NCBI GenBank assembly: GCA_017390585.1
Contig: JAFPBB010000020.1
Location: 1 to 34,292 of the forward strand
Source of the DNA: Tidjanibacter sp.
Lineage (GTDB): Bacteria; Bacteroidota; Bacteroidia; Bacteroidales; Rikenellaceae
Length of the DNA: 34,292 nt
Direction: 5' to 3'
Shown: positions 8,466-17,663 of the stretch, piece by piece
How the letters are laid out: each line of letters opens with the position of its first letter
Position numbering within the stretch: the stretch's first letter is position 1
Notes under the pieces: model-generated
The model's input: only the letters and a program-made list of their open reading frames with translations
Told to the model about the DNA's origin: nothing
Databases searched by the model: none
Program-made: the position numbers and the translations under genes

Positions 8466-9578
8466 TTAGTTGTTGATTTCTGCGATGGCTATGCGGGCCA
8501 CTCGCTCGGCGGAGTCGGCAATGGCCAGGGCGCGGATGTTGCGACTGAGGGTGGCCAGACGCTCGGTGTCGGTGGCCAGCTCTTCGGCCACCGCGAGTCC
8601 CTTCTCCACAGCCTCGGCGTCTCTCACAATCTCGGCAGCCTCCTTATTCACCAGTGCCATTGCGTTGTGGGTTTGGTGGTCCTCCGCCACGTTGGGCGAG
8701 GGAATGAAGATGGTGGGCTTGCCCACAAGGCACAACTCGCTGACCGAGCAGGCGCCACTGCGAGAGATGACCACCGTGGCCGCCTCGTAGGCATAGTCCA
8801 TACGGTTGATGAAGGCGCCACGCCAAATGCCTGTCGTATCCCTCTGGCTGCAGAACTCCTCCATCTCTCGGTCGTAGTACTTGCCATTCTGCCAGATGAC
8901 CTCCACTTTGCCTTCGGCCACAATGCGGTCCATGTGGGCCTTCATCATCTCGTTCATTGTGCGCGAACCGAGCGAACCGCCCACGATGAGAACAACGGGC
9001 TTGGTGCCCGAGAGGCCGAAGTGGGTGAGGGCTGCACTGCGCTCCACGGGTGCGCCGAAGCTACCACGCAGGGGGTTGCCCGTGTGGACAATCTTCTCCG
9101 CGGGGAAGAAGCGCTCCATACCGTCGTAGGCCACGCATATCTTCTTGGCTGCGGCGGCCAGGAGTTTGTTGGTGACGCCTGCGAAGGAGTTTTGCTCCTG
9201 AATGATGGTGGGGATGCCCATCTTTTGGGCAGCCTTGAGGATGGGGCCGCTGGCGTAGCCACCGAAACCTATGGCTATGTGGGGGCGGAAGTCGCGCAGG
9301 GTGCGACGCGCCTTGGTGATGCTCCTGATGAGTTTGAAGGGCACAGCGAGGTTGGCGAGGGTGAGCCTGCGTTGCAGACCCGCCACGGGGAGACCCACGA
9401 TGTTGTAGCCCAGAGCGGGGATTTTCTCCATCTCCATCTTCCCCTCGGCTCCCACAAAGAGTATCTCGGCCCTCTCGCCGAGGATGCGGATGAGTGCCTC
9501 GGCTGTGGCCACGGCGGGGTAGATGTGACCACCTGTGCCTCCACCGCTGAGGATTATGCGTATCTTGTTGTCGTTCAT
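8466..9578 (-). CDS. murG: UDP-GlcNAc:undecaprenyl-PP-MurNAc-pentapeptide GlcNAc transferase
   Basis: Membrane-associated GT28 enzyme that converts lipid I to lipid II on the cytoplasmic face. The 370-residue protein carries the N-terminal glycine loop GGGTGGH (12-18), a second glycine-rich segment GFGGYASGP for lipid I binding, and a C-terminal UDP-GlcNAc domain including SRSGACSVSEL and the downstream PSPNVAEDHQ segment, close to the usual PxPxAxxxHQ of MurG. Length fits the family. It is 34 bases after ftsW and 21 before murC, the classical Bacteroidetes order. No anomalies seen. Confidence 0.97.
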   Translation of the reverse strand: MNDNKIRIILSGGGTGGHIYPAVATAEALIRILGERAEILFVGAEGKMEMEKIPALGYNIVGLPVAGLQRRLTLANLAVPFKLIRSITKARRTLRDFRPHIAIGFGGYASGPILKAAQKMGIPTIIQEQNSFAGVTNKLLAAAAKKICVAYDGMERFFPAEKIVHTGNPLRGSFGAPVERSAALTHFGLSGTKPVVLIVGGSLGSRTMNEMMKAHMDRIVAEGKVEVIWQNGKYYDREMEEFCSQRDTTGIWRGAFINRMDYAYEAATVVISRSGACSVSELCLVGKPTIFIPSPNVAEDHQTHNAMALVNKEAAEIVRDAEAVEKGLAVAEELATDTERLATLSRNIRALAIADSAERVARIAIAEINN

Positions 9579-9612
9579 ATCGTTGTCTATGGTTTACTAT
9601 CTACTTTAAGGA

Positions 9613-10932
9613 TTATTTCTGCTCCGCTGTGCGTTCTGCTCTGCGTCGTTGGCGCTCGGCCTCCTCTTCCTCGGCGCGTGCGCTCACGCCCATAAGCACG
9701 CCGAGCATTGTGAGGGTGATGACCAGCGAGGTGCCTCCCTTACTTACTATCGGTAGCTGCTGGCCCGTCAGCGGGAAGAGCGAAACACTCACCAACATAT
9801 GCAGGAAGGCTTGGAGCACAATCACCGTTCCTATGCCCAGAACAAGCAATCCCGGGAAGGCCGTACCACACTTGTGGAAAATCTCCAGCGAGCGGTAGAA
9901 CATCAGCAGGTAGGCAAAGAGCATCACAAGTCCGCCAAAGATGAGTCCATACTCCTCGATGAGAAAAGCGTAGGCCATATCCTTATCGGCCTCGGCGAGG
10001 TAGCGATTGGTGCTGTGTCCGGGTCCTTTGCCAAGGATGCCTCCCGAGGCCACGGACATCTTGGCGTAGACGGTCTGGTCGTGTTCTTTGTCTCGGCCGT
10101 CTTTGTCTTTGTGGCGCAGGTAGTACTCCTTTCCGTCCTGCTCACCCACCTTCACCGACTTGGTGACCACGTCGGGCACCCACGACGATACGCGGCCCTG
10201 AAGGGTGCCGAGACGTCCGTTTTTCACTCCATAGGCTCCCACAACGCAACCGCCCATCAGCACGCCCACGAGGACTATTTTTGCCAAGTCGCGTTTGTTG
10301 ATGCGGCTGAGGTACATCATTGCCAAGCAGGAGGTGGCGATGATGAGGGTGGTGGAGTTGCTGAACTTCACGGTGGTGGCACAGCAGATGGCAATGGGGA
10401 GGAGCAGGGGGAGGGTTTGGGTGGTGAGAATCTCCACCTGCTCGCTCTTTCGCTCGCGCCAATCCTCCGCCCTGAAGCTCGGCATTATACGCAGTTTGTC
10501 CATCTTCTTCTGCCGGATGGAGAGTTGTGCTGCGAGGTTGATGACGGTGGCAAACTTGAGCATCTCGAAGGGCTGGATGTAGAGTCCGCGGACGATTTGG
10601 AGTCCTCGGGCAGCGCCCTCCTTGTCGTGGGTGGCTATCATCACGAGCGTGAGGCTCATTGCCAGCAGGAAGAACGGAACGTTGAGCCTGCGATACCAAC
10701 GTATGGGGGTGATCTGTGCGACATAGAAGCCCGTCATACCAATGCAGATGAAGAGAATCTGTCGGATGAGCTCCTGATTGGCATTGGTGGCGTCGTCATA
10801 GGCTGTGGTGGAGTAGACCACAAAGAGGGAGTAGACGAGCAAGATGATGATCACTATCCACATCACCTTGTCGCCTGCAAAAATGCGATTGACGCCCCCT
10901 TTGAAGGGCTTGTAGTCGGCCTCTTTTCCCAT
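9613..10932 (-). CDS. ftsW: Septal peptidoglycan polymerase FtsW (SEDS family)
   Basis: Polytopic SEDS glycosyltransferase that polymerises lipid II at the septum together with FtsI. The 439-residue protein begins with a cytoplasmic tail, has several hydrophobic helices (first at about 23-40), the conserved IQPFEMLKFA segment (119-128, matching QPSE..K of the family) and the large extracytoplasmic loop with GKGPGHS (301-307) followed by EADKDMAYAF. Asp318 aligns with the Asp essential for SEDS polymerase activity. The loop before GKGPG is rich in Lys, Asp and Glu (about 258-288). The C-terminal tail is Glu/Arg-rich. Position between murD and murG supports FtsW rather than RodA. Confidence 0.95.
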   Translation of the reverse strand: MGKEADYKPFKGGVNRIFAGDKVMWIVIIILLVYSLFVVYSTTAYDDATNANQELIRQILFICIGMTGFYVAQITPIRWYRRLNVPFFLLAMSLTLVMIATHDKEGAARGLQIVRGLYIQPFEMLKFATVINLAAQLSIRQKKMDKLRIMPSFRAEDWRERKSEQVEILTTQTLPLLLPIAICCATTVKFSNSTTLIIATSCLAMMYLSRINKRDLAKIVLVGVLMGGCVVGAYGVKNGRLGTLQGRVSSWVPDVVTKSVKVGEQDGKEYYLRHKDKDGRDKEHDQTVYAKMSVASGGILGKGPGHSTNRYLAEADKDMAYAFLIEEYGLIFGGLVMLFAYLLMFYRSLEIFHKCGTAFPGLLVLGIGTVIVLQAFLHMLVSVSLFPLTGQQLPIVSKGGTSLVITLTMLGVLMGVSARAEEEEAERQRRRAERTAEQK

Positions 10933-11013
10933 AGTGCGTTGGGTTGCTATCTTGTTGTGTTCTACGTTGTTGATATTGTATATAATGCTATTGCGGTTGC
11001 GGTCAGTGGTGTC

Positions 11014-12342
11014 CTACTTCTTGAGTGCCACCACGCGCTCCTTGAAGAGTCGGCCGCGCTCCTCGTAGTTGCGGAAGAGGTCGAAGCTGGCGCACGCGGG
11101 CGAGAGCAACACGGTGTCGCCACTCTGGGCCACCTGACGGCACACCTCCACAGCCTCGTCGAGCGAGTGGGTGTTGTAGACGGGGACTATGCCGTTGAAA
11201 TTGTCCATCAACTTGGAGTTGTTGACGCCCATACAGACCAGAGCTTTCACCTTCTTGCCCACGAAGTCCATCAGTGGTTCGTAGTCGTTGCCTTTGTCGG
11301 TGCCGCCTGCAATCCACACTGTGGGGCGCTGCATACTCTCGAGTGCATACCACACCGAGTCGACATTGGTCGCCTTCGAGTCGTTGATCCACACCACACC
11401 ATCTATCTCGCAAATATACTCGAGCCTGTGCTCCACGCCCTCAAACGAGTAGAGCGAGCGGAGAATATCCTCCTCGGCCACACCTGCTGCCAGGGCTGCG
11501 AGAGTTGCTGCCATTGCGTTGTAGGCGTTGTGGAGCCCCTTGATATGGAGCCTCTCGAGTTCGATCTCCACGCGGCGACCACCCAACTCTACGGTGGCCA
11601 CGTTGTTCTCAATGTTGCACTTGCCGAAGGGGTGGAGGAGTGATGCGGGCTGGAGTTTCTCCACCTCGGCCAGAATCACCTTGTCGTCTGCCGAGTAGAT
11701 GAAGTGGTCGGCAGGGCTCTGATTGCGGATGAGGCGCATCTTGCTGTCGACATAGTTCTGGAAGATGTAGCCATAGCGGTCGAGGTGGTCGGGGGTGATG
11801 TTCATCAGCACACCCACGTCGGCCCTGAAGTCGTAGCAACCATCGAGCTGGAAACTGCTCAACTCCAGCACATACCACTCCTTGTCGTTGCGTGCAACGG
11901 TGAGGGCATAGCTGCGTCCGATGTTGCCACCCACGGCCACATCAAGGCCCGCATCGGCGAGAATCTTGTGGGTGAGAGTGGTTGTGGTGGTCTTACCATT
12001 GGAGCCGGTGATGCAGATGGTGCGGCCCTTGCTGAAGGGGCGTGCAAACTCAATCTCGCTCACGATGGGGATGTTCCTCTCGCGCAGGAGTTTCACTATG
12101 GGGGCCTTCTCGGGGATGCCGGGGCTCTTGACCACAAGGTCGGCTGCGAGGATGCGCTCCTCGGTGTGGCCTCCCTCCTCGAAGTCGATGGACTCCTCTT
12201 GGAGTAGGGTGCGGTAGCGATCGCTGAGGGTGCCTGCGTCGCTGAGGAAGGTGTTGTAGCCTTTGGTTTTGGCGAGCACTGCAGAGCCGTAGCCGCTCTC
12301 TCCGCCGCCGAGGATGACTATGTTTTTGATGTTGTTGTTCAT
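11014..12342 (-). CDS. murD: UDP-N-acetylmuramoylalanine--D-glutamate ligase
   Basis: Cytoplasmic ligase adding D-Glu to UDP-MurNAc-L-Ala. The 442-residue protein has an N-terminal Rossmann-like start (IVILGGGESGYGSA), the ATP loop GSNGKTT (113-119), the central Mur motif with NITPDHLDRY, and WINDSKATN with its conserved Asp/Lys/Asn in the C-terminal ligase domain. Length agrees with the family. It follows mraY by 34 bases and precedes ftsW by 81. The start MNNNIKNIV at 12340-12342 puts the glycine motif at the right distance. Confidence 0.97.
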   Translation of the reverse strand: MNNNIKNIVILGGGESGYGSAVLAKTKGYNTFLSDAGTLSDRYRTLLQEESIDFEEGGHTEERILAADLVVKSPGIPEKAPIVKLLRERNIPIVSEIEFARPFSKGRTICITGSNGKTTTTTLTHKILADAGLDVAVGGNIGRSYALTVARNDKEWYVLELSSFQLDGCYDFRADVGVLMNITPDHLDRYGYIFQNYVDSKMRLIRNQSPADHFIYSADDKVILAEVEKLQPASLLHPFGKCNIENNVATVELGGRRVEIELERLHIKGLHNAYNAMAATLAALAAGVAEEDILRSLYSFEGVEHRLEYICEIDGVVWINDSKATNVDSVWYALESMQRPTVWIAGGTDKGNDYEPLMDFVGKKVKALVCMGVNNSKLMDNFNGIVPVYNTHSLDEAVEVCRQVAQSGDTVLLSPACASFDLFRNYEERGRLFKERVVALKK

Positions 12343-12376
12343 ATCTCTGTTGTTGGGTGTCTATCTTGGGGGGTGA

Positions 12377-13630
12377 CTATCGGATTTTGAGTGTGACGAG
12401 TGCAAAGGCAGCGAGGATGATCTGGATGATCCAGAACCTCACCACAATGCGGTTCTCGGGGATGTTGCTCTTCTGGTAGTGATGGTGGAGCGGAGCCATA
12501 CGGAAGAGTCGTCGGCCCTGACCATAGCGTTTGCGTGTGTACTTGAAGTAGAAGGTCTGAACCATCACTGAGATGACCTCCACGAGGTAGATGCCACACA
12601 GGATGGGGAGCAGCAGCTCCTTGCGGATGGCAAGCGCAAAGACGGCTATGATACCTCCGATGGCCAGACTACCCGTGTCGCCCATAAAGACCTGTGCGGG
12701 GTAGCAGTTGAACCACAGGAAGCCGATGAGCGCGCCCACAAAGGCTGCACCAAAGACTGCGAGCTCGCCACTGTCGGGGATGTACATAATGTTGAGGTAG
12801 TCGGCATAGATGACGTGGCCCGAGAGGTAGGCGAGGATCGACAACACCACCGCCACGATGGCACTCACCCCCGTGTTGAGTCCGTCGAGTCCATCGGTGA
12901 GGTTCGATCCGTTGGAGACTGCCGTGATGACGAATATTGCCACCAACACATAGAGTACCCAAGTGAGCGTGTCGCCGAGGGGGGAGTCGATGGGCACAAA
13001 CCAATGGTAGTCGAACTCGTTGTCCTTCACGAAGGGAATGGTTGTTTTGGTGCTCTTCTCGCCCACATAGTAGGTCTCCACGCTCTTCTGCACGGAGCCG
13101 TCAGGGGCTATGGTCTCCACCACCTCGGTGGTCTTCGAGGTGGTGTTCTTATCCACTGCCACCACCTGGGGTGAGAGGCACATAACGGTGCCCACGATGA
13201 TGCCGAGGCCCACCTGACCCACGATTTTGAATTTGCCCTTGAGGCCGTTTTTGTTCTTGCGGAAGACCTTGATGTAGTCGTCTGCGAAGCCGAGTGCGCC
13301 GAGCCAGATGGTGCTGATAATCATCAGCCACACATAGATGTTGGAGAGGTCGCCGAGCAGCAGGATGGGGACGAGGATGGAGATGAGGATGACGATGCCG
13401 CCCATTGTGGGGGTGCCTTTTTTCTCCATCTGACCCTCGAGTCCGAGGTCGCGGATGTCTTCGCCAATCTGTTTGCGCCTGAGGATGCGGATGAGCCTGC
13501 CGCCGAAGATGGTGCCTATGAGCAGGGCGAGGATGATGGCTCCAACGGAGCGGAACGAAAGGTATTCGAACATTCCGAGTCCGGGAATATCGAAGTGTTG
13601 TTCGAGATATTTGACCAGCGTGTAGAGCAT
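12377..13630 (-). CDS. mraY: Phospho-N-acetylmuramoyl-pentapeptide transferase
   Basis: Integral membrane enzyme that transfers phospho-MurNAc-pentapeptide to undecaprenyl phosphate, giving lipid I. The 417-residue protein keeps the signature Asp pair in GFADDYIKV (114-122), [10 protein letters not shown] (243-252) and the PLHHHYQ motif near the C-terminus. It is about 55 residues longer than E. coli MraY because of a polar segment at about 154-222, predicted outside the membrane; an insertion here is, to my knowledge, usual in Bacteroidetes MraY. It lies 34 bases before murD and 94 after murE; that 94-base gap is clearly AT-rich, and could hold an internal promoter, though no consensus match is convincing. 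Confidence 0.97.
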   Translation of the reverse strand: MLYTLVKYLEQHFDIPGLGMFEYLSFRSVGAIILALLIGTIFGGRLIRILRRKQIGEDIRDLGLEGQMEKKGTPTMGGIVILISILVPILLLGDLSNIYVWLMIISTIWLGALGFADDYIKVFRKNKNGLKGKFKIVGQVGLGIIVGTVMCLSPQVVAVDKNTTSKTTEVVETIAPDGSVQKSVETYYVGEKSTKTTIPFVKDNEFDYHWFVPIDSPLGDTLTWVLYVLVAIFVITAVSNGSNLTDGLDGLNTGVSAIVAVVLSILAYLSGHVIYADYLNIMYIPDSGELAVFGAAFVGALIGFLWFNCYPAQVFMGDTGSLAIGGIIAVFALAIRKELLLPILCGIYLVEVISVMVQTFYFKYTRKRYGQGRRLFRMAPLHHHYQKSNIPENRIVVRFWIIQIILAAFALVTLKIR

Positions 13631-13724
13631 TTCCTAAATAATTTTACTAATTACACTTGGGTTGGTAAATATTTTTACTATCTATTGTTTCTTCAAATCG
13701 TCTGTCTGTGTCGCGTTGTTGGCA

Positions 13725-15170
13725 CTATTCGCCCTCGAAGTAGGCGAGCACCTGCTCTTGGTCGGAGAAGTGGCGCTTCTCGGTGCCTATGATTTGGTAC
13801 TCCTCGTGGCCCTTGCCGGCAACCAGCACCACATCTCCTGCCTCGGCCATTCGGAGTGCAGTGCGGATGGCTTGGGCGCGGTCGGCGATGATGAGGTAGT
13901 TGTTCTTGCCACGGACACCCTCCTCCATATCGGCGAGGATGGCTGCGGGATCCTCGGTGCGGGGGTTGTCGGAGGTGAAGATGGCCGTGTGCGACTTCTC
14001 GGCAGCTATGGCAGCCATCTCGGGGCGCTTGCTTCTGTCGCGGTCACCTCCACAGCCACAGATGGTTATAAGTCTGCGGGCGGTGCCCACGCCGAGGATG
14101 GTCTCGATGACGTTGTCGAGGGCGTCGGGGGTGTGGGCATAGTCCACAATGGCAACCACACCTCCTTTGGAACGGAAGGTCTGGAACCTGCCACAGACGC
14201 TGCCGAGCGAACTGAGTGCCACGAGCACCTCGTTGCTCTCGAAGCCGAGCAATGTGGCGGCCCTATAGACGGCTGTGAGGTTGTAGCCATTGAACCTGCC
14301 GAGCAGGGGCGACCACATCTGCTTGCCATCTATCTCGAGGAGCATACCCTCGAGTGAGGTCTCAATGATTTTGGTGTTTGTGCCACCTATGCCGCGGAGC
14401 GAGTAGGTGTGCTTCTGGGCCTTGCAGTTCTGGAGCATCACGGCGCCGTTGCGGTCGTCGGCATTGACCAGAGCCCAACTCTCCTTGTCGAGCGAGTCGA
14501 AGAGGAGTTTCTTGGCACGGATATATTCGGCGAAGGTCTTGTGGTAGTCGAGGTGGTCGTGGGTGAGGTTGCTGAAGAGAGCGCCCTCGAAGCGCAGACC
14601 CTCGGTGCGGTGCTGCACAAGACTGTGGGAGGAGACCTCCATAAAGCAGTAGTCACACCCCGCGTCGACCATCTCGCGCAACAGACGGTTGAGGGCTATG
14701 GCGTCGGGGGTGGTGTGGGTGGAGGGCTCTTCGCGGTTACCTATTTTATATATTACGGTGGAGATGAGTCCTGCCTTGTAGCCGAGCTTTTGTGTGAGGT
14801 TGTAGAGGAGTGTGGCGGTGGTGGTCTTGCCGTTGGTGCCGGTCACTCCCACGAGTTTGAGCTCTCTGGAGGGGTTGCCGTAGTAGTTGGCGGCGATTTG
14901 TCCGAGGGCTGCTGCGGAGTCCTCCACCTGGACATAGACCACCTCGGGGTGGAGCTCTTCGGGGAGGGTGGTGCACACCACAGCTGTTGCACCTGCGCTG
15001 ATTGCGGGGTCGATGAAGCGATGGCCATCCACGGCCGTACCCTCCACCGCCACGAAGAGCGTGCCCTCAGTCACCTTGCGGGAGTCCATCGTGATGTGGT
15101 TGGCTTCGACCTCGCCTTTGCCGACGAAGTTCACCACCTTGACTCTTTCGAGTAGTTTGTCAATTCTCAT
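13725..15170 (-). CDS. murE: UDP-MurNAc-L-Ala-D-Glu:meso-diaminopimelate ligase
   Basis: Adds the third stem residue in the cytoplasm. The 481-residue protein has the UDP-binding N-domain, ATP loop GTNGKTT (111-117), central motif NLTHDHLDYH (201-210) and the specificity motif DNPR at 401-404. DNPR is the hallmark of enzymes that take meso-diaminopimelate rather than lysine, so the peptidoglycan is predicted to be of the meso-DAP type. Length is typical. In this cluster it follows the PEGA/Sel1 gene (67-base gap) instead of directly following ftsI as in most dcw clusters. The start at 15168-15170 gives MRIDKLLERV. Confidence 0.97.
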   Translation of the reverse strand: MRIDKLLERVKVVNFVGKGEVEANHITMDSRKVTEGTLFVAVEGTAVDGHRFIDPAISAGATAVVCTTLPEELHPEVVYVQVEDSAAALGQIAANYYGNPSRELKLVGVTGTNGKTTTATLLYNLTQKLGYKAGLISTVIYKIGNREEPSTHTTPDAIALNRLLREMVDAGCDYCFMEVSSHSLVQHRTEGLRFEGALFSNLTHDHLDYHKTFAEYIRAKKLLFDSLDKESWALVNADDRNGAVMLQNCKAQKHTYSLRGIGGTNTKIIETSLEGMLLEIDGKQMWSPLLGRFNGYNLTAVYRAATLLGFESNEVLVALSSLGSVCGRFQTFRSKGGVVAIVDYAHTPDALDNVIETILGVGTARRLITICGCGGDRDRSKRPEMAAIAAEKSHTAIFTSDNPRTEDPAAILADMEEGVRGKNNYLIIADRAQAIRTALRMAEAGDVVLVAGKGHEEYQIIGTEKRHFSDQEQVLAYFEGE

Positions 15171-15237
15171 ATCGTTTTGTTGTTCTGTTTATCCCTATTC
15201 CTATTTCATATTTTTTTCGGCAGCTCTTTGCCGTGGC

Positions 15238-17574
15238 CTACCATCTCTCGCCGAGCTCCCAAAGTTTGTCTTTGGCATATTCATCCCCTTGCTCGGCAGC
15301 CTTGCGATACCACTTTACGGCCTCATTAACATCTTTTGTTACTCCATTGCCAAAGAAGTATTTACCTCCTAACGAACGCTGCGCCTCTACGTGTCCTTTT
15401 ATGGCAGCTTTGTATGTCCATTCGGCTTGTTGTTCGACAGTTAAACCGAGTAAACCGGCTAGTTCATACTGAGCATTTGTATGTCCTTTTTCGGCTGCCC
15501 TTAGCAACCATTTTTTTGCTTCTTCATAATCACTGTCATTAACATATGCTTGTCCCAGCCTATACTGAGCCTCAATATGCCCTTGTTTGGCGGCAGAAAG
15601 AAACCATCTGATTCTATTCTCTTTATCGAATTGACCTTGTATGCAACCCATAATAAATTGGGCTTCGGCATCGCCTCGTTGTGCGGCACCACTATAGTGT
15701 TGAGAGAGTAACTTTTCGACGGTATATGAAGAGGTGTAGCCTTTGTCGTAAAGAATTGCTTTGTACCATTTCAGGGCTTCATTTATATTTTTCTGCACCC
15801 CTTCGCCCTTTTGATAGCATTCAGCAAGAGATTGTCGACAAAGTCCATCACCTTGCTCGGCTCCTTTGCGATACCAATATACTGCCATCTCGAAGTTTTT
15901 CTCCACACCAATTCCTATGTGGTAGTGGCTCCCAAGTTTCCGCTGCCCTTCTGGATAGCCTTGTTCGGCTGCTTTACGGACCCATTCAGCAGATTTGCTT
16001 TCGCTCTCTTCCAAACCACCTATCCCATATTGGTAGAAGTGTGCTAAATTTACTTGAGCTTTAGGGTTATCCTGCTCGGCAGCCTTGAGATACCACTTTG
16101 CAGCCTCATTTTCATTTTTTTCCACGCCCGAACCAATATGGTAACAAAGACCTAATTCAGCTTGTGCCTCTGCGTGGCCGAGTTTGGCCGCCTTGAGATA
16201 CCACTTGAATCGTTCCTCTTTCTTGTTATAATCTATGCTACGTGCCTTGCGGAAGAGATCTTCGGGAGAGTACTCTATGGATGTGAGTGTTCGCGAGAGG
16301 GTGGTGGTGCTGTTGTGGCCGATGGTGACCTCAAACTCGTCGGGGTGGTAGCCCTCGGCTGTGAGGCGCACCTTGTGGGTGGTGGCGGTGAGCTGGACCA
16401 TAAGAGGGGCAGTACCCACAGCCTTACCGTCGATCTCCACGCTCGCCAACTCGGGCTCCACCGCAAGGTCCAGAGTGCCATACATAGCCACGGGCCCACC
16501 AACTTCTATGCTCGTGCGCTGGCCATCGGCTACCTGCAACTCCACGCTCTGGCCAATGTGGCCCGCCCTGCGCGACTCCACAAGGTGGCTCGAGAGTGAG
16601 TTGAGGGTGCCCGTCCAATGTCCCTTGCCCTTATATTCGTTGTCGATCCAGATCTCGGCCTCTCCATCGGGGCAGCTCACCGTGGCTGTGCCGAATTGGG
16701 GACGCAGCTCGAAGGTGTAGCTATGGCGCTCTCCATTACCTGCTATGGTTAGGGTGCGAGTCAGGGGGTGGTAGTCGTTGTGAAGCAGTCGCACCTCCAC
16801 CGTGCCCTGGGCAAACTTCTCCTCGGGCGAGCAGGGGGTGGTGCCTATGCGCCTACCATTTATATATAGTGTAGCACCCGAGGGAGTGGAATCTATCGAG
16901 AGTTGTCCCCAGGCGGGTTGTAGGGTGATGGCAACCTCGTTGCTCTCGGCCCCCACGGTGACCACACCCGTAGCCGTCTGGCACAAGGGGTGCTCCACGC
17001 GGTAGTAGTAGGTGCCGTGGTTGAGCCTCATAGAGAAGAGTTTTCCCTCCACAATCCTACCCACCAATTCATACTCCGGGGTCTTGCCCAGAGACACTGT
17101 TGCACCTGCCTCGCTGAGGATCATCTTCAGATAGTTGGAGGTGGGGGTGGCATTGGTCACCACCTGGCTGTGGCTGTTGGCGCGAATTCGCATCTTGTAG
17201 ACCCTTCCTTCGCGGAGGCGGACAGCAATGGGCTCCAGTGGCTCGAGACCCTTGCAGCTGAAGAGCAGGTTTTTTGCGTGGTGCGGGAGGTAGAACCATA
17301 TCTCTCCATTGGACCTCTCGACTCTATCGGTCACACCCACACCCCTCACGTCGAGCATCAGTGGCTCGGGCAGTGTGCCTATGATGGTCACCTTCAGTAG
17401 GGCGCACAACTCATCGTTGACATCCCACTTCGGATAGTAGGTCTGGGCGTCGAGGTCGGTAGCGTCCTCCACGATGGTGCCATCCACGGTCATAGTGTGG
17501 CTCTGGGCTGCGATGCTCAAGGGGAGCATAAGCATCAGCCCGAGGGCGAGTGTGAGACGAAGGTGGGTTTTCAT
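15238..17574 (-). CDS. Secreted PEGA-domain and Sel1-repeat protein inserted in the dcw cluster
   Basis: A 778-residue protein of unknown function. Residues 1-24 form a signal peptide (hydrophobic LALGLMLMLPL, likely cut near AAQ). A Bacteroidetes-type N-terminal module follows (about 45-220, with NDELCALLKV and GEIWFYLP), then three PEGA-like beta domains (about 222-290, 293-358, 366-430; the first carries PSGATLYINGRRIGTTP), then nine or ten Sel1-like helical repeats (about 451-775) with the pattern A.KWYLKAAEQG...AQ..LG..Y..G.GV.KN. PEGA modules are thought to bind surfaces or glycans and Sel1 repeats to bind proteins, so a periplasmic scaffold is plausible. It sits between ftsI (89 bases upstream) and murE (67 downstream) on the same strand with no terminator seen. 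The Sel1 half is visibly more AT-rich than the PEGA half. Division or wall involvement is inferred from position only. Confidence 0.9.
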   Translation of the reverse strand: MKTHLRLTLALGLMLMLPLSIAAQSHTMTVDGTIVEDATDLDAQTYYPKWDVNDELCALLKVTIIGTLPEPLMLDVRGVGVTDRVERSNGEIWFYLPHHAKNLLFSCKGLEPLEPIAVRLREGRVYKMRIRANSHSQVVTNATPTSNYLKMILSEAGATVSLGKTPEYELVGRIVEGKLFSMRLNHGTYYYRVEHPLCQTATGVVTVGAESNEVAITLQPAWGQLSIDSTPSGATLYINGRRIGTTPCSPEEKFAQGTVEVRLLHNDYHPLTRTLTIAGNGERHSYTFELRPQFGTATVSCPDGEAEIWIDNEYKGKGHWTGTLNSLSSHLVESRRAGHIGQSVELQVADGQRTSIEVGGPVAMYGTLDLAVEPELASVEIDGKAVGTAPLMVQLTATTHKVRLTAEGYHPDEFEVTIGHNSTTTLSRTLTSIEYSPEDLFRKARSIDYNKKEERFKWYLKAAKLGHAEAQAELGLCYHIGSGVEKNENEAAKWYLKAAEQDNPKAQVNLAHFYQYGIGGLEESESKSAEWVRKAAEQGYPEGQRKLGSHYHIGIGVEKNFEMAVYWYRKGAEQGDGLCRQSLAECYQKGEGVQKNINEALKWYKAILYDKGYTSSYTVEKLLSQHYSGAAQRGDAEAQFIMGCIQGQFDKENRIRWFLSAAKQGHIEAQYRLGQAYVNDSDYEEAKKWLLRAAEKGHTNAQYELAGLLGLTVEQQAEWTYKAAIKGHVEAQRSLGGKYFFGNGVTKDVNEAVKWYRKAAEQGDEYAKDKLWELGERW

Positions 17575-17663
17575 ATAGTGTGTTCTTTGTTGTTGTCGTT
17601 TGTGTTTGGTGGCGGTGGTGTGCGCGCCGATGTGGTGGGCTCTCGAGGTGGCCGAGAGGAGGG

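Noticed and set aside
8097..11643. Very long open frames on the plus strand opposite murC, murG, ftsW and murD
   Set aside because: They are antisense to clearly conserved genes and arise from the GC-rich codon pattern; their translations are low-complexity Gly/Val/His/Ala-rich.
12970..13170. Extra polar segment in MraY
   Set aside because: An insertion at this loop is, to my knowledge, usual for Bacteroidetes MraY and not novel here.
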